From the NCBI GenBank assembly GCA_002478115.1, contig DLMH01000054.1, positions 76,942 to 140,941 on the forward strand: 64,000 nt of DNA, in the 5' to 3' direction. The translations under genes and the position numbers were made by a program. Under the pieces are notes generated by a model. It ran no database searches. It was not told where the DNA came from and was given only the letters and a program-made list of their open reading frames with translations. The DNA comes from Candidatus Acidiferrum typicum. GTDB lineage: Bacteria > Acidobacteriota > Terriglobia > Acidiferrales > UBA7541. Of this stretch, positions 1-8,086 are shown in pieces (the stretch's first letter is position 1; every line of letters starts with the position of its first letter).

Positions 1-882
1 CGTATAAAACATCAGAAATCCACCGCCGCCGGCGCCCACCAGTTTTCCGCCCAGCGCCCCGTTCGCGCGCGCCAAATCATAGAGTTCATCAATGCGGCCG
101 CTGCTCATTCCCGAAGAACGCCGTTTCTTGTGCTCCCAGTGGACGGCCATCAGGTCCGCGAACTTACGCAAGTCGCCGGCGACCAGAGCGTCACGGCTCT
201 GCAATCCAAGCGCCTTGGTGAAGTGCAAATTCGCCAGCATCTCCGCGGAATTTTCCTTGCTGCTCTGATCCTGGTGCCGCAAAATTTCCGAAGCGGACCG
301 CGAAGTCCCGGTGAAGAACAGCAAAAGATTGTCCTCCAGATTGGCCAGGGTCTCCGGAGGAATTTTCAGCGCTTCTACCGTCACGTTGCCGTCCCGCTGA
401 AACTCGAAACAGGTGATGCCGCCGTACGCGGCAATGTACTGGTCCTGCTTCCCCACCGGCTCCTTCAAAAGGTCAATCTCGATATGGCAAGCCTGCTCCG
501 CCAGCTCCTGCGGCGAAACGAATCGCCGGCTCAGCGCATGCAGCGCCTGCAACAGCGCCGTCGTAAAGCTCCCCGAAGAGCCCAGCCCGGTCCCCGCCGG
601 TATGTCCGAGAGGCTCACGATGTCGAGGTACGGTCCCGTCACCCCCGTGAGTTTCATGGCCTCGCGGACGATGGGGTGCTGGATATCGTCAACCTTCTCC
701 ACTTCCTCCATCTTCGAGTATTTCAGCCGGATCAGCGGCCAAAAAGCTTCGCTGATTGTGATGTAAACGTAGCGCTTGATCGCCGCGGACAACACGAATC
801 CCGTGTGGTTCGTATAATAGGAAGGCACGTCCGTGCCGCCTCCGCCGAGCGAAATGCGGAGCGGGCTGCGCACCATGATCAT
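1..882 (-). CDS. GHMP-family sugar kinase, HddA-like (3' end cut by window edge)
   Basis: Minus-strand frame open for 294 codons from the ATG at 882 (Met-Ile-Met-Val-Arg-Ser) to the left edge, so the C-terminus is missing. The N-terminus reads RSPLRISLGGGGTDVPSYY, the sugar-binding start of GHMP kinases. The ATP-binding motif is GTGLGSSGSFTTALLQAL at about residues 95-115, and the last visible residues, KLVGAGGGGFLMFYT, are the third GHMP motif. The closest named relatives in memory are D-glycero-alpha-D-manno-heptose 7-phosphate kinases, which phosphorylate a heptose at C1 for nucleotide-activated heptose synthesis in the cytoplasm. Other GHMP sugar kinases (fucose, galactose) share this layout, so the substrate is inference. 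An ATG at 876 in the same frame is an alternative start. Confidence 0.85.
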   Translation of the reverse strand, partial: MIMVRSPLRISLGGGGTDVPSYYTNHTGFVLSAAIKRYVYITISEAFWPLIRLKYSKMEEVEKVDDIQHPIVREAMKLTGVTGPYLDIVSLSDIPAGTGLGSSGSFTTALLQALHALSRRFVSPQELAEQACHIEIDLLKEPVGKQDQYIAAYGGITCFEFQRDGNVTVEALKIPPETLANLEDNLLLFFTGTSRSASEILRHQDQSSKENSAEMLANLHFTKALGLQSRDALVAGDLRKFADLMAVHWEHKKRRSSGMSSGRIDELYDLARANGALGGKLVGAGGGGFLMFYT

Positions 883-1224
883 GCCGCATCCATCCTAGTT
901 TGATTTCTCCGTGAACCCTGCGAGCTGAATTCCCCAGCACGACCCAAATAATACTTTACCATTCATATAGTTCCGCTGTACCGGCTTTCTCCTGGCGGCT
1001 TCCCTGTAAACCGGTCCTCTGTCCTGAAAACTTGGTTGATACTGGACGTCGGCCGGGCGAGAACAGCGCTCGGCGTGGAATGAGCCGGGATCCCGGCCAC
1101 GACGGCTGGATCAAATTAGCGCGGGAATGGCGGAGCGTTCCGTCCGGCATGCCTCTTCCCTTCGCCTTGTCTTAACTGCATAATAGGCGGGCCCGCCCCG
1201 CATCATTCTTCCTGGGAGGTTCGT
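883..1224. other. Intergenic region between divergent genes
   Basis: No convincing gene here. A minus-strand open frame at 956-1150 is arginine/proline-rich and lacks any family resemblance. The right end carries a good ribosome binding site (gggaggt at about 1214-1220) for the aldo/keto reductase. The region presumably holds promoters for both flanking genes, but no clear -35/-10 pair was identified. Confidence 0.5.
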
Positions 1225-2106
1225 ATGTCCCTAATGCATCGCCGCGAATTTCTTAGCCGCAGCGCCATAGCAGCATCGGGCGCTGTTTTCAGTTTGCACC
1301 CACTTGCGCGGAGGCTGCTGGCGCTGCCTCCGATTGCCAGCAAGTTCCGCGCAGCCGACACGGTGACGCTTGGCCGCACGGGGATTCAAACATCACGGCT
1401 GGCGATGGGCACGGGCACGGTCGGCTCTGGCCACCACTCGCATCAGACCGCGCTTGGCGTGCAGGGCCTCGCGGCCGTGCTCCTGAACGGCTACGATCAA
1501 GGGCTGCGCTTTTTTGACGCGGCGGATTCCTACGGCAGCCATCCGCACGTTGCCGAAGCGCTGAAGCACGTTGACCGCAGCAAGGTGACGGTCCTCACGA
1601 AGACCTTTTCGCGCGATGCCGACGGGGTGAAGGCAGACCTCGACCGTTTCCGGCGCGAACTTGGCACGGACTACCTCGACATCGTGCTGATGCATTGCGT
1701 CACGGAGCCCGATTGGAGCACGCGGTACCGTCCGGTGATGGACGTGCTCTCCGAAGCAAAGCAAAAGGGAATCATCCGCGCGCACGGTTGCTCCTGCCAT
1801 ACGATTGAGGCATTGCGCGATGCGGCTAAATCGCCGTGGGTTGAAGTGGACCTGGCGCGCATCAATCCCATTGGCGCGTACATGGACGCCGACCCCGACA
1901 CGGTGGTGAGCGTGCTCCGCGAAATGCGCGCGGCGGGCAAGGGCATCGTCGGAATGAAAATTCTCGGGCAGGGAAGTTTGCGCAACAAGCAGGATGAAGC
2001 CTTCAAATACGCGCTCGGCCTTGACGTGCTGGATGCTTTTACCGTGGGGGCGGAGTCGGTCGCAGAGCAGAATGACGTTGTTCGCCGCATCGCCGCCGTG
2101 GCGTGA
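1225..2106 (+). CDS. Tat-exported aldo/keto reductase
   Basis: 293 residues. The N-terminus has a twin-arginine signal (HRREFLSRSAIAASGAVF), so the protein is probably exported through Tat after folding with its cofactor. The mature part is an aldo/keto reductase: TVTLGRTGIQTSRLAMGTGT opening strand, the catalytic Asp and Tyr in FFDAADSYG (about residues 101-109), Lys in VTVLTKTF and His in DIVLMHCV. The expected activity is NAD(P)H-linked carbonyl/alcohol conversion, or action on sugars as in other Tat-secreted family members; the substrate cannot be told. The in-frame ATG at 1234 would also keep the RR motif. Three bases separate it from the next gene, so the two are likely co-transcribed. 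Confidence 0.88.
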   Translation: MSLMHRREFLSRSAIAASGAVFSLHPLARRLLALPPIASKFRAADTVTLGRTGIQTSRLAMGTGTVGSGHHSHQTALGVQGLAAVLLNGYDQGLRFFDAADSYGSHPHVAEALKHVDRSKVTVLTKTFSRDADGVKADLDRFRRELGTDYLDIVLMHCVTEPDWSTRYRPVMDVLSEAKQKGIIRAHGCSCHTIEALRDAAKSPWVEVDLARINPIGAYMDADPDTVVSVLREMRAAGKGIVGMKILGQGSLRNKQDEAFKYALGLDVLDAFTVGAESVAEQNDVVRRIAAVA

Positions 2107-2109
2107 GGC

Positions 2110-2343
2110 ATGGACCCCACTCGCGAACTTGGGCGCACGCTGCTGATTCTGGGGGCGCTGCTGCTCGTCGTGGGCGCAGTTTTCTTTTTTGGCGCCAGAT
2201 TGCCCTTTCGCCTGGGACGCTTGCCCGGCGACATTGTGCATAGGGGCGAACACACCACGTTCTATTTTCCAATCATGACCAGCATCGTGCTGAGTGTGGG
2301 GTTGTCGCTGCTCTTTTGGCTGCTCTCACGCCTGCGCCGTTGA
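2110..2343 (+). CDS. Small DUF2905-type membrane protein
   Basis: 77 residues with two hydrophobic helices (about 8-27 and 52-72) separated by a short loop, LGRLPGDIVHRGEHTTFYFP. This loop and size match the DUF2905 family of small bacterial inner-membrane proteins with unknown function. It starts three bases after the aldo/keto reductase stop, which suggests co-transcription rather than shared function. Confidence 0.75.
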   Translation: MDPTRELGRTLLILGALLLVVGAVFFFGARLPFRLGRLPGDIVHRGEHTTFYFPIMTSIVLSVGLSLLFWLLSRLRR

Positions 2344-2403
2344 AGCGAACTAGGCGCGATCCTGCTTCCTGCGCTAGACTTGGACCACTAAGGGAGGTCC
2401 ACG

Positions 2404-2886
2404 ATGAAAGGCTCGGCAAAAGTTATCGAACAACTGAACAAGGCGCTGTGCGAGGAACTAACGGCGATCAACCAGTATTTTCTTCATGCCGAAATGTTCG
2501 AGAATTGGGGTTACGAGAAGTTGTCGGCGTACATCAAGATGCAGTCGATCGGCGAAATGAAACACGCCGAGGCGCTCATGGAGCGCATTCTTTTTCTGGA
2601 TGGATCGCCAACGATGAAGCCACTCGAGCTGACCGTGGGGAAGAATGTTCAGGAGATGCTGCAGAGCGACCTGGACCTTGAGCTTGGCGCAGTAAAGGAT
2701 TACAACGCGGCGATCCAGATTGCCGTGGCGGAGAAGGACAACGGTTCCCGTGACCTTTTCGTGCAATTGTTGAAGGATGAAGAGGGCCATGTGGACTGGC
2801 TCGAGGCGCAGATGCACCTGATTAAGGAACTGGGCTACGAGCGCTACCTCACCATGCAGATGGGCGAGGACGAAGAAGAAGAATAA
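2404..2886 (+). CDS. bfr: Bacterioferritin
   Basis: 160 residues, the usual bacterioferritin length. The protein forms a 24-subunit cytoplasmic shell that oxidises Fe(II) and stores ferric iron. The diiron ligands are visible: Glu18, Glu51 and His54 (GEMKHAE), Glu93 (one residue earlier than in E. coli because of a small deletion), then Glu126 and His129 in DEEGH. Met52, the axial ligand of the inter-subunit heme, is present, separating it from plain ferritin. The C-terminus is acidic (GEDEEEE). The start follows a strong ribosome binding site, aagggaggt, ending about six bases before the ATG. Confidence 0.95.
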   Translation: MKGSAKVIEQLNKALCEELTAINQYFLHAEMFENWGYEKLSAYIKMQSIGEMKHAEALMERILFLDGSPTMKPLELTVGKNVQEMLQSDLDLELGAVKDYNAAIQIAVAEKDNGSRDLFVQLLKDEEGHVDWLEAQMHLIKELGYERYLTMQMGEDEEEE

Positions 2887-2944
2887 CCCAGCGATTGGGC
2901 CACTCTGCTGTCGCCGCGGATCGCTGGACTGTTTCCGCAGAGTT

Positions 2945-4300
2945 ATGGATCAACTGCAACTCAATCTGCAACCGGAGCGGCGCGTGTTTACGGTCAGCGA
3001 CCTGACCGCGCGGATTCGCGACCTGCTGGCGAAAAACTTCACGGACATCCTGGTGCAGGGAGAAATTTCCAATTGCCGCGAGGCGCAGTCCGGCCATTTC
3101 TATTTCACGTTGAAGGACGAGCGCGCGCAGATCCGTTGCGTGTTGTTCAAGCAACAGAGACGCGGCATGAAATTCCGGCCGGAGGACGGGATTCAGGTTA
3201 CGGTGCGGGGATCGCTCAGCGTGTACGAAGCGCGCGGCGAGTATCAGATATACGTGGAAACGCTGGAGCCGGTGGGGCGCGGGGCTCTGCAATTGGCATT
3301 CGAGCAGTTGAAGAAGCGGCTGGAGGAAGAAGGGCTGTTCGCCGCGGAGCGCAAGAAGCCTTTGCCGCTGCTCCCAAACCGCATCGGCGTTATCACCTCG
3401 CCGAAAGGCGCGGCCGTGCGCGATGTGGTGCGCATCCTGACGCGGCGGTTTCCGAATGTGCACCTGACGGTGTATCCGGTGCGCGTGCAGGGAGACGGAG
3501 CCGCGGAGGAGATCGTCGAAGGGCTGCGGTACTTCAACAAAAAACGCGCGGCTGATGTGATCCTGCTGGTGCGGGGCGGCGGCTCGATGGAAGACCTTTG
3601 GGCGTTCAACGAAGAGCCGGTGGTGCGGGCGATTGCCGCTTCGAGCATTCCGATTATTTCCGGCATCGGGCATGAAACCGATTTCACGATTGCGGATTTT
3701 GTGGCGGATGTGCGAGCATCCACGCCGTCGGCGGCTGCGGAACTGGTAGTGCAGACGCGGCGCGAATTCGATAAGCATGTCGCCGATTTGCGCGAAACGC
3801 TGGAAAGCCTGCTGCGCTACCGGATACTGGAGCTTTCGCGGCGCGTGCACGAGTTGGCAGGCAGGCGCGGGTTCCGGCGGCCGCTGGATTTGCTGCGGCA
3901 ACGGCGGCAGCGCGCCGATGAATTGACATCGCGGCTGGCGCTTGGGCTGCGTGCGCGGCTGGAGTTTTCACGGAAGCGCTTCACGAAGGCGCATCTTCGC
4001 GTGGCTTCGTTCGATTTTCGGGCGAAGGTGGGAGTATTGCGACTGCGGCTGCAGAGGCGCAGCCAAGAGTTGGGTGTGCGCGCGGATCGCCTGCTACGCA
4101 GAAAACATGAGCGCTGGGAACGTTTAGCGTTGCAATTGCAGGAACGCGGCCCGCTGAAAGTTCTGGAGCGCGGGTATGCCATCGTTACCAATATCGGAGG
4201 AAACGTCCTGACCGACAGCGCGCAAATACAGATCGGCGAGATGGTCACAGTCCAACTCCACCGTGGCCGACTAGCTTCGGAGGTTAAGAAGAAAGAATAA
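2945..4300 (+). CDS. xseA: Exodeoxyribonuclease VII large subunit
   Basis: 451 residues, typical for XseA. It begins with the N-terminal OB-fold (VFTVSDLTARIRDLL, then VQGEISNCREAQSGHFYFTL), followed by the catalytic core with GVITSPKGAAVRDVVRILTR, VLLVRGGGSMEDLWAFNEE and SGIGHETDFTIADFVADVR, and a long basic helical C-terminus that binds the small subunit. With XseB it degrades single-stranded DNA to oligonucleotides in both directions. No xseB lies directly downstream, where it often sits; a toxin-antitoxin pair converges from the right instead. Confidence 0.95.
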   Translation: MDQLQLNLQPERRVFTVSDLTARIRDLLAKNFTDILVQGEISNCREAQSGHFYFTLKDERAQIRCVLFKQQRRGMKFRPEDGIQVTVRGSLSVYEARGEYQIYVETLEPVGRGALQLAFEQLKKRLEEEGLFAAERKKPLPLLPNRIGVITSPKGAAVRDVVRILTRRFPNVHLTVYPVRVQGDGAAEEIVEGLRYFNKKRAADVILLVRGGGSMEDLWAFNEEPVVRAIAASSIPIISGIGHETDFTIADFVADVRASTPSAAAELVVQTRREFDKHVADLRETLESLLRYRILELSRRVHELAGRRGFRRPLDLLRQRRQRADELTSRLALGLRARLEFSRKRFTKAHLRVASFDFRAKVGVLRLRLQRRSQELGVRADRLLRRKHERWERLALQLQERGPLKVLERGYAIVTNIGGNVLTDSAQIQIGEMVTVQLHRGRLASEVKKKE

Positions 4301-4316
4301 CTGCAGCGCGCCACCG

Positions 4317-4574
4317 TTATCGGTAGACGCTTCCACGCTGACCGATTTTTATGATGGTTACTGCCTTGGCGGAGTCGTCAATTTCGTAGAGGATTCGATA
4401 GTCACCTGATCTGACACGCCAGATATCGGTGGGTCCTTTTAGCTTTTTGCACCCAACAGGGCGCGGATTATCCCGTAGCCCCAGCAGTTTTTGCTCGACA
4501 ATCTCAAATACAGGGACGGGAAGTTCTGCCAGCTCTTTTTGAACTTTGCGAAGGATCGTGACGCTATAGCTCAC
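4317..4574 (-). CDS. relE: RelE/ParE-type toxin
   Basis: 85 residues. It matches the RelE superfamily fold: basic N-terminal helix (RKVQKELAELP), central LRDNPRPVGCKKLKG, the strand motif WRVRSGDYRILYEI and the C-terminal IIKIGQRGSVYR. RelE toxins cleave mRNA on the ribosome and are silenced by a co-expressed antitoxin. Its ATG overlaps the stop of the antitoxin gene by four bases (ATGA at 4571-4574), the usual translational coupling. Which RelE subtype it is, and its exact RNA target, cannot be told. Confidence 0.88.
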   Translation of the reverse strand: MSYSVTILRKVQKELAELPVPVFEIVEQKLLGLRDNPRPVGCKKLKGPTDIWRVRSGDYRILYEIDDSAKAVTIIKIGQRGSVYR

Positions 4575-4771
4575 TTGCGGGTGCGGCGAATCTCGGCCAG
4601 AGCCTGCTCTAGGGGAATGGGGATTTCACCGGAGGCCTTGGCTTCCTCATATTCCCGAATGGCTTCGCGATCCTCCAACTCTTCCAGCAACTTTTCGTAC
4701 TCTTCAATATCCAGAACCACGGCGACGCGCACCCCATTCTCATCAGTAACAAATTGCGGAGGCTTGGCCAT
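4571..4771 (-). CDS. RelB/Phd-type antitoxin
   Basis: 66 residues, the upstream partner of the RelE-type toxin. The N-terminal half (FVTDENGVRVAVVLDIEEYEKLL) is the Phd/YefM/RelB-like DNA-binding and dimerising part; the acidic helical C-terminus (EELEDREAIREYEEAKASGE) would wrap the toxin. Such antitoxins usually repress their own promoter, expected in the 4772-4843 gap before lepA's 3' end. Confidence 0.85.
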   Translation of the reverse strand: MAKPPQFVTDENGVRVAVVLDIEEYEKLLEELEDREAIREYEEAKASGEIPIPLEQALAEIRRTRK

Positions 4772-4843
4772 CGGTGACTCCTGCGGATAGTCTACAACCA
4801 GCGGCAGGCAACGACAATTGCCGGTGTGTAGGCTGTTGTAGGG

Positions 4844-6652
4844 CTAGTCCTCTTCGTCGGAGGAGACCTTTAGGACGGCGAGGAACGCTTCCTGGGGGAT
4901 GTCCACCTGGCCGACGCGCTTCATGCGCTTCTTGCCTTCTTTTTGTTTTTCCAGGAGCTTGCGTTTGCGCGTGATATCGCCGCCATAACACTTAGCCAGC
5001 ACATTCTTGCGCATGGCCGCGACCGTCTCGCGCGCGATGATACGGCTGCCGATGGCCGCCTGGATGGGCACCTCAAACATCTGGCGGGGAATGAGCTTGC
5101 GGAGGCGCGTGGCGAGTTCGCGGCCGCGCTCGTAAGAATGATCGCGATGGCAGATTAACGCGAGGGCATCCACGGGCTCGCCGCCGACAAGCACATCCAG
5201 CTTCACGAGGTCGGCTTCCTTGTAGCCGGCCAGGTGGTAATCCAGCGAAGCATAGCCGCGCGAAACGCTCTTCAGCCGGTCATAGAAGTCCATCACGATT
5301 TCGTTCAGCGGAAGTTCGTAGGTGAACATCACGCGCGTCGGCGAGAGATACTCGAAGTTCTTCTGTATGCCGCGCTTCTCCTGACAGAGCCGCAGGATGC
5401 TGCCAACGGATTCGTCGCTGGTGATGATCATGGCCTTGATAATGGGTTCTTCGATCTTGCTGATGTCGCTTGGATTGGGAAACTTCGCGGGGCTATCGAC
5501 TTCAATGACTTCCTGGCCGACGCGGGTGATGCGGTAACGCACGCTGGGCGCGGTGGTGATCAGGTTCAAGCCGAATTCGCGCTCCAGCCGCTCCTGCACA
5601 ATCTCCATGTGCAGGAGACCCAGAAAGCCGCAGCGGTAACCAAAGCCAAGGGCGACGGAGTTTTCCGGCTCGTAGAAAAACGAGGCGTCATTCAACTTCA
5701 GTTTGCCGAGCGCATCGCGCAGCGGCTCGTAGTCATCGGCCAGCACCGGAAAAAGGCCGGCGAAGACCATCGGCTGGATGGCTTCAAAGCCGGGGAGCGG
5801 CGGCGCGCTGCTGCCCGCTTCGACGATGGTGTCGCCCATGCGCGCGTCGGCCACCTGCTTGATGTTGGCGATGACAAAGCCGACATCGCCGGCTTCAAGT
5901 TCCTGAAGCGCGATGGGTTTGGGAGTAAGCGTGCCGAGCTGTTCGACTTCGTAGGTTTCATCCCCGGCACACAACCTGATCTTCATGCGCCGCGCGATGC
6001 GGCCCTGCTTCACACAAACGAGGACAACCGCGCCACGATAAGGGTCAAACCAAGAATCGAAAATCAGCGCCTGCAGCGGGTTTTCCACGCTTCCTTTTGG
6101 CGACGGAACACGCTGCACGATGGCCTCAAGCACCTTGTCCACACCGATCCCGCTCTTCGCGCTGATCAGCAAAGCATCCTCGGCGGGAATGGCCAACACG
6201 GTTTCAATCTGTTCCTTGACGATGTCGGGCTGCGCGGCGGGCAGGTCGATCTTGTTGATCACGGGAATGATGGTGAGGTTGTGGCCGGCGGCAAGAAAAG
6301 TGTTCGCCACGGTCTGCGCTTCCACGCCCTGGCTGGCGTCCACCACCAGCAGAGCGCCCTCGCAGGCGGAAAGCGCGCGGGAAACTTCGTAGGAGAAATC
6401 CACGTGGCCCGGCGTATCAATCAAATTCAGGCGATAGGTGTTGCCATCCTTGGCCTGGTAGTGCAGGCGGATACTCTTCGCCTTGATGGTGATGCCGCGC
6501 TCGCGCTCCAGGTCCATGGAGTCCAGCACCTGTTCATGCATTTCGCGCTGCGTGAGGGCGCCGGTCAATTCGAGCAGGCGATCGGCGAGCGTCGATTTGC
6601 CGTGATCAATGTGCGCGATGATGCAGAAATTCCGTATGAACTTTGGGTCCAT
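4844..6652 (-). CDS. lepA: Elongation factor 4 (LepA)
   Basis: 602 residues, full length. The translational GTPase G-motifs are clear: [16 protein letters not shown] (P-loop), [12 protein letters not shown] and [14 protein letters not shown]-like domains II, III and V follow, then the LepA-specific C-terminal domain ending [18 protein letters not shown]. It acts on ribosomes in the cytoplasm, associated with back-translocation and 30S biogenesis. The stop lies about 70 bases from the toxin-antitoxin start. A long antisense open frame (5234-6697, +) is a codon-bias shadow. Confidence 0.97.
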   Translation of the reverse strand: MDPKFIRNFCIIAHIDHGKSTLADRLLELTGALTQREMHEQVLDSMDLERERGITIKAKSIRLHYQAKDGNTYRLNLIDTPGHVDFSYEVSRALSACEGALLVVDASQGVEAQTVANTFLAAGHNLTIIPVINKIDLPAAQPDIVKEQIETVLAIPAEDALLISAKSGIGVDKVLEAIVQRVPSPKGSVENPLQALIFDSWFDPYRGAVVLVCVKQGRIARRMKIRLCAGDETYEVEQLGTLTPKPIALQELEAGDVGFVIANIKQVADARMGDTIVEAGSSAPPLPGFEAIQPMVFAGLFPVLADDYEPLRDALGKLKLNDASFFYEPENSVALGFGYRCGFLGLLHMEIVQERLEREFGLNLITTAPSVRYRITRVGQEVIEVDSPAKFPNPSDISKIEEPIIKAMIITSDESVGSILRLCQEKRGIQKNFEYLSPTRVMFTYELPLNEIVMDFYDRLKSVSRGYASLDYHLAGYKEADLVKLDVLVGGEPVDALALICHRDHSYERGRELATRLRKLIPRQMFEVPIQAAIGSRIIARETVAAMRKNVLAKCYGGDITRKRKLLEKQKEGKKRMKRVGQVDIPQEAFLAVLKVSSDEED

Positions 6653-7005
6653 TCGCTTCCGTTACCGCCAGGGTTGTGCCTGATGGTGTTCTCGTGAGAT
6701 AGACGGCGGGCCCAGGCGCTGGGGCGAGCACCTCTCACCCTGCTCGAAGCTTGCCGTGTAAACACCTAGTGCCCTTCCAACTCAATGGACCAATCGCGCG
6801 AGCGGCTGACTCCCACGTAATGGCCTTCACCCAGCTTGGCGACAAATTCCCGAAACGAGTTGGAACGGTACTAGTTTGCCACAAACGCATGGGGACGTCA
6901 GCCCGCACGGCTGCGAGGTGGTGGGTCAGTTTCCGGTGAGCGCGTTTATCATGTATTGGGTAAAAGTGCCGTCCATCAGATGGAGCGAACTCACACTTTG
7001 GCGAT
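6653..7005. other. Intergenic region upstream of lepA
   Basis: About 350 bases separate the lepA start from the end of the PEGA-protein gene. Minus-strand open frames here (for example 6735-7025) have no family resemblance and overlap their neighbours. I see no RNA gene, repeat or clear terminator; a lepA promoter is expected but not confidently located. Confidence 0.5.
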
Positions 7006-7803
7006 TTATTGGGATGTCGTATCACGCTGGATCAAGACGATGCGCTTTACCTGATTACGATTGAGGCTCTGAATGGCTCCGCCAATGCGTATAAAGACTT
7101 CGGTGGCGGACATGGATTGCACGTCGCCGCTCAGGACGGAACCGTCGCGCAGTTCGACAGTGTCGTGGGCAGATATGCCAAGTTCGTAGCTTACGCTGCC
7201 TCCGGAGACATCGTTGGGAATAATCTCCAACGGAAAAGTGCCAGGATTGAAGCCCTCTTTGCTGAAGACCAGCGTGTGTTTTCCGGGCGTGACTTGAACG
7301 ATCTTTGGCGTCGTTCCCTGGGGGATGCCATCCATTTTGACATCTGCTCCCTGCGGTACAGAATTAACGGTGATGGAAATCGCTTTGGGAGGAAGAGCCG
7401 GCTGTAGCTCCGGTGGAAGCGATTGCGGAACAAGTTCCACGGAACTGATGGTGCCAGAGGCGGTTATGGTGGTCTGAAATTTAACCACGCCCGCGGGGCT
7501 CACGTCACTGATGGAAATCCACCCTTCGCCGATGCGCACCTTGGCTTTGTCAAAAACATAAAGCGTGAATTCCGCTCGGGAGATTTTCTTGTTCCAAAGA
7601 TTCTCGGCGGTGACATCGGTAGTGTAAACGTGTTGCTTGCCGGCGGAGCTAAGCTCCTTGAACTTGCCAAAGCTGAAGCGCACGACGGTTGTTCCTGACG
7701 CTGGCCAGTCGATCACCAGAGGCGGAGGTTCCTTCGCATTTGCCAGGGTAAAGAAAACAGTACCAAGGCTAATAAACAACATTGCCAGTTTAGGTGGACG
7801 CAT
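7006..7803 (-). CDS. Exported PEGA-domain protein
   Basis: 265 residues with an N-terminal signal peptide (MRPPKLAMLFISLGTVFF, cleavage probably near ANA-KEPP). Residues about 45-125 form a beta-rich domain I do not recognise. Residues about 145-200 are a PEGA domain: ITVNSVPQGADVKMDGIPQG, then TPGKHTLVFSKEGF. PEGA domains are carbohydrate- or surface-associated beta folds named for a Pro-Glu-Gly-Ala motif. The last 50 residues (VELRDGSVLSGDVQSM, then VFIRIGGAIQSLNRNQVKRI) resemble a small beta-barrel seen at the ends of other acidobacterial exported proteins. The role is unknown. A promoter is visible just upstream. Confidence 0.7.
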   Translation of the reverse strand: MRPPKLAMLFISLGTVFFTLANAKEPPPLVIDWPASGTTVVRFSFGKFKELSSAGKQHVYTTDVTAENLWNKKISRAEFTLYVFDKAKVRIGEGWISISDVSPAGVVKFQTTITASGTISSVELVPQSLPPELQPALPPKAISITVNSVPQGADVKMDGIPQGTTPKIVQVTPGKHTLVFSKEGFNPGTFPLEIIPNDVSGGSVSYELGISAHDTVELRDGSVLSGDVQSMSATEVFIRIGGAIQSLNRNQVKRIVLIQRDTTSQ

Positions 7804-7820
7804 GAATTCACCTTGCCAAT

Positions 7821-7848
7821 AGTATAAACCGTTAGCCTCAAGTGTCAG
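7821..7848 (-). promoter_or_regulatory. Sigma-70-like promoter for the PEGA-protein gene
   Basis: Reading the minus strand, CTGACA (7848-7843) and TATACT (7826-7821) are separated by 16 bases; each hexamer matches the housekeeping consensus at five of six positions. The -10 lies about 17 bases before the ATG at 7803, leaving a leader of about 10 bases. This is a consensus match only. Confidence 0.5.
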
Positions 7849-8086
7849 CGCTCGATTAGTGCATAATGGGAGACTGACCCGCTATGGCTGCGAGGCGTCG
7901 CAGGAGATTCGCCACACGGAGCGACGGGAACAACTACCAGGAAGGCCCTCTTGCCGGATTCCCCATCATGGTGCCAGTCTCGTTATGCCACTTTTCCGGG
8001 CGGGTATATAGTGAAAGGTGGGTTCGTACCACCCGCGGACCTGTTTCATCCAACGCCAAAGCAGCATCCAAGGGCAAATCGGACAG

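Noticed and set aside
130..903. 257-residue plus-strand open frame
   Set aside because: Antisense to the GHMP kinase, which has clear catalytic motifs.
956..1150. 64-residue minus-strand open frame
   Set aside because: No motif, no ribosome binding site, probable chance frame.
5234..6697. 487-residue plus-strand open frame
   Set aside because: It lies exactly antisense to lepA, has no family resemblance and reflects third-position GC bias.
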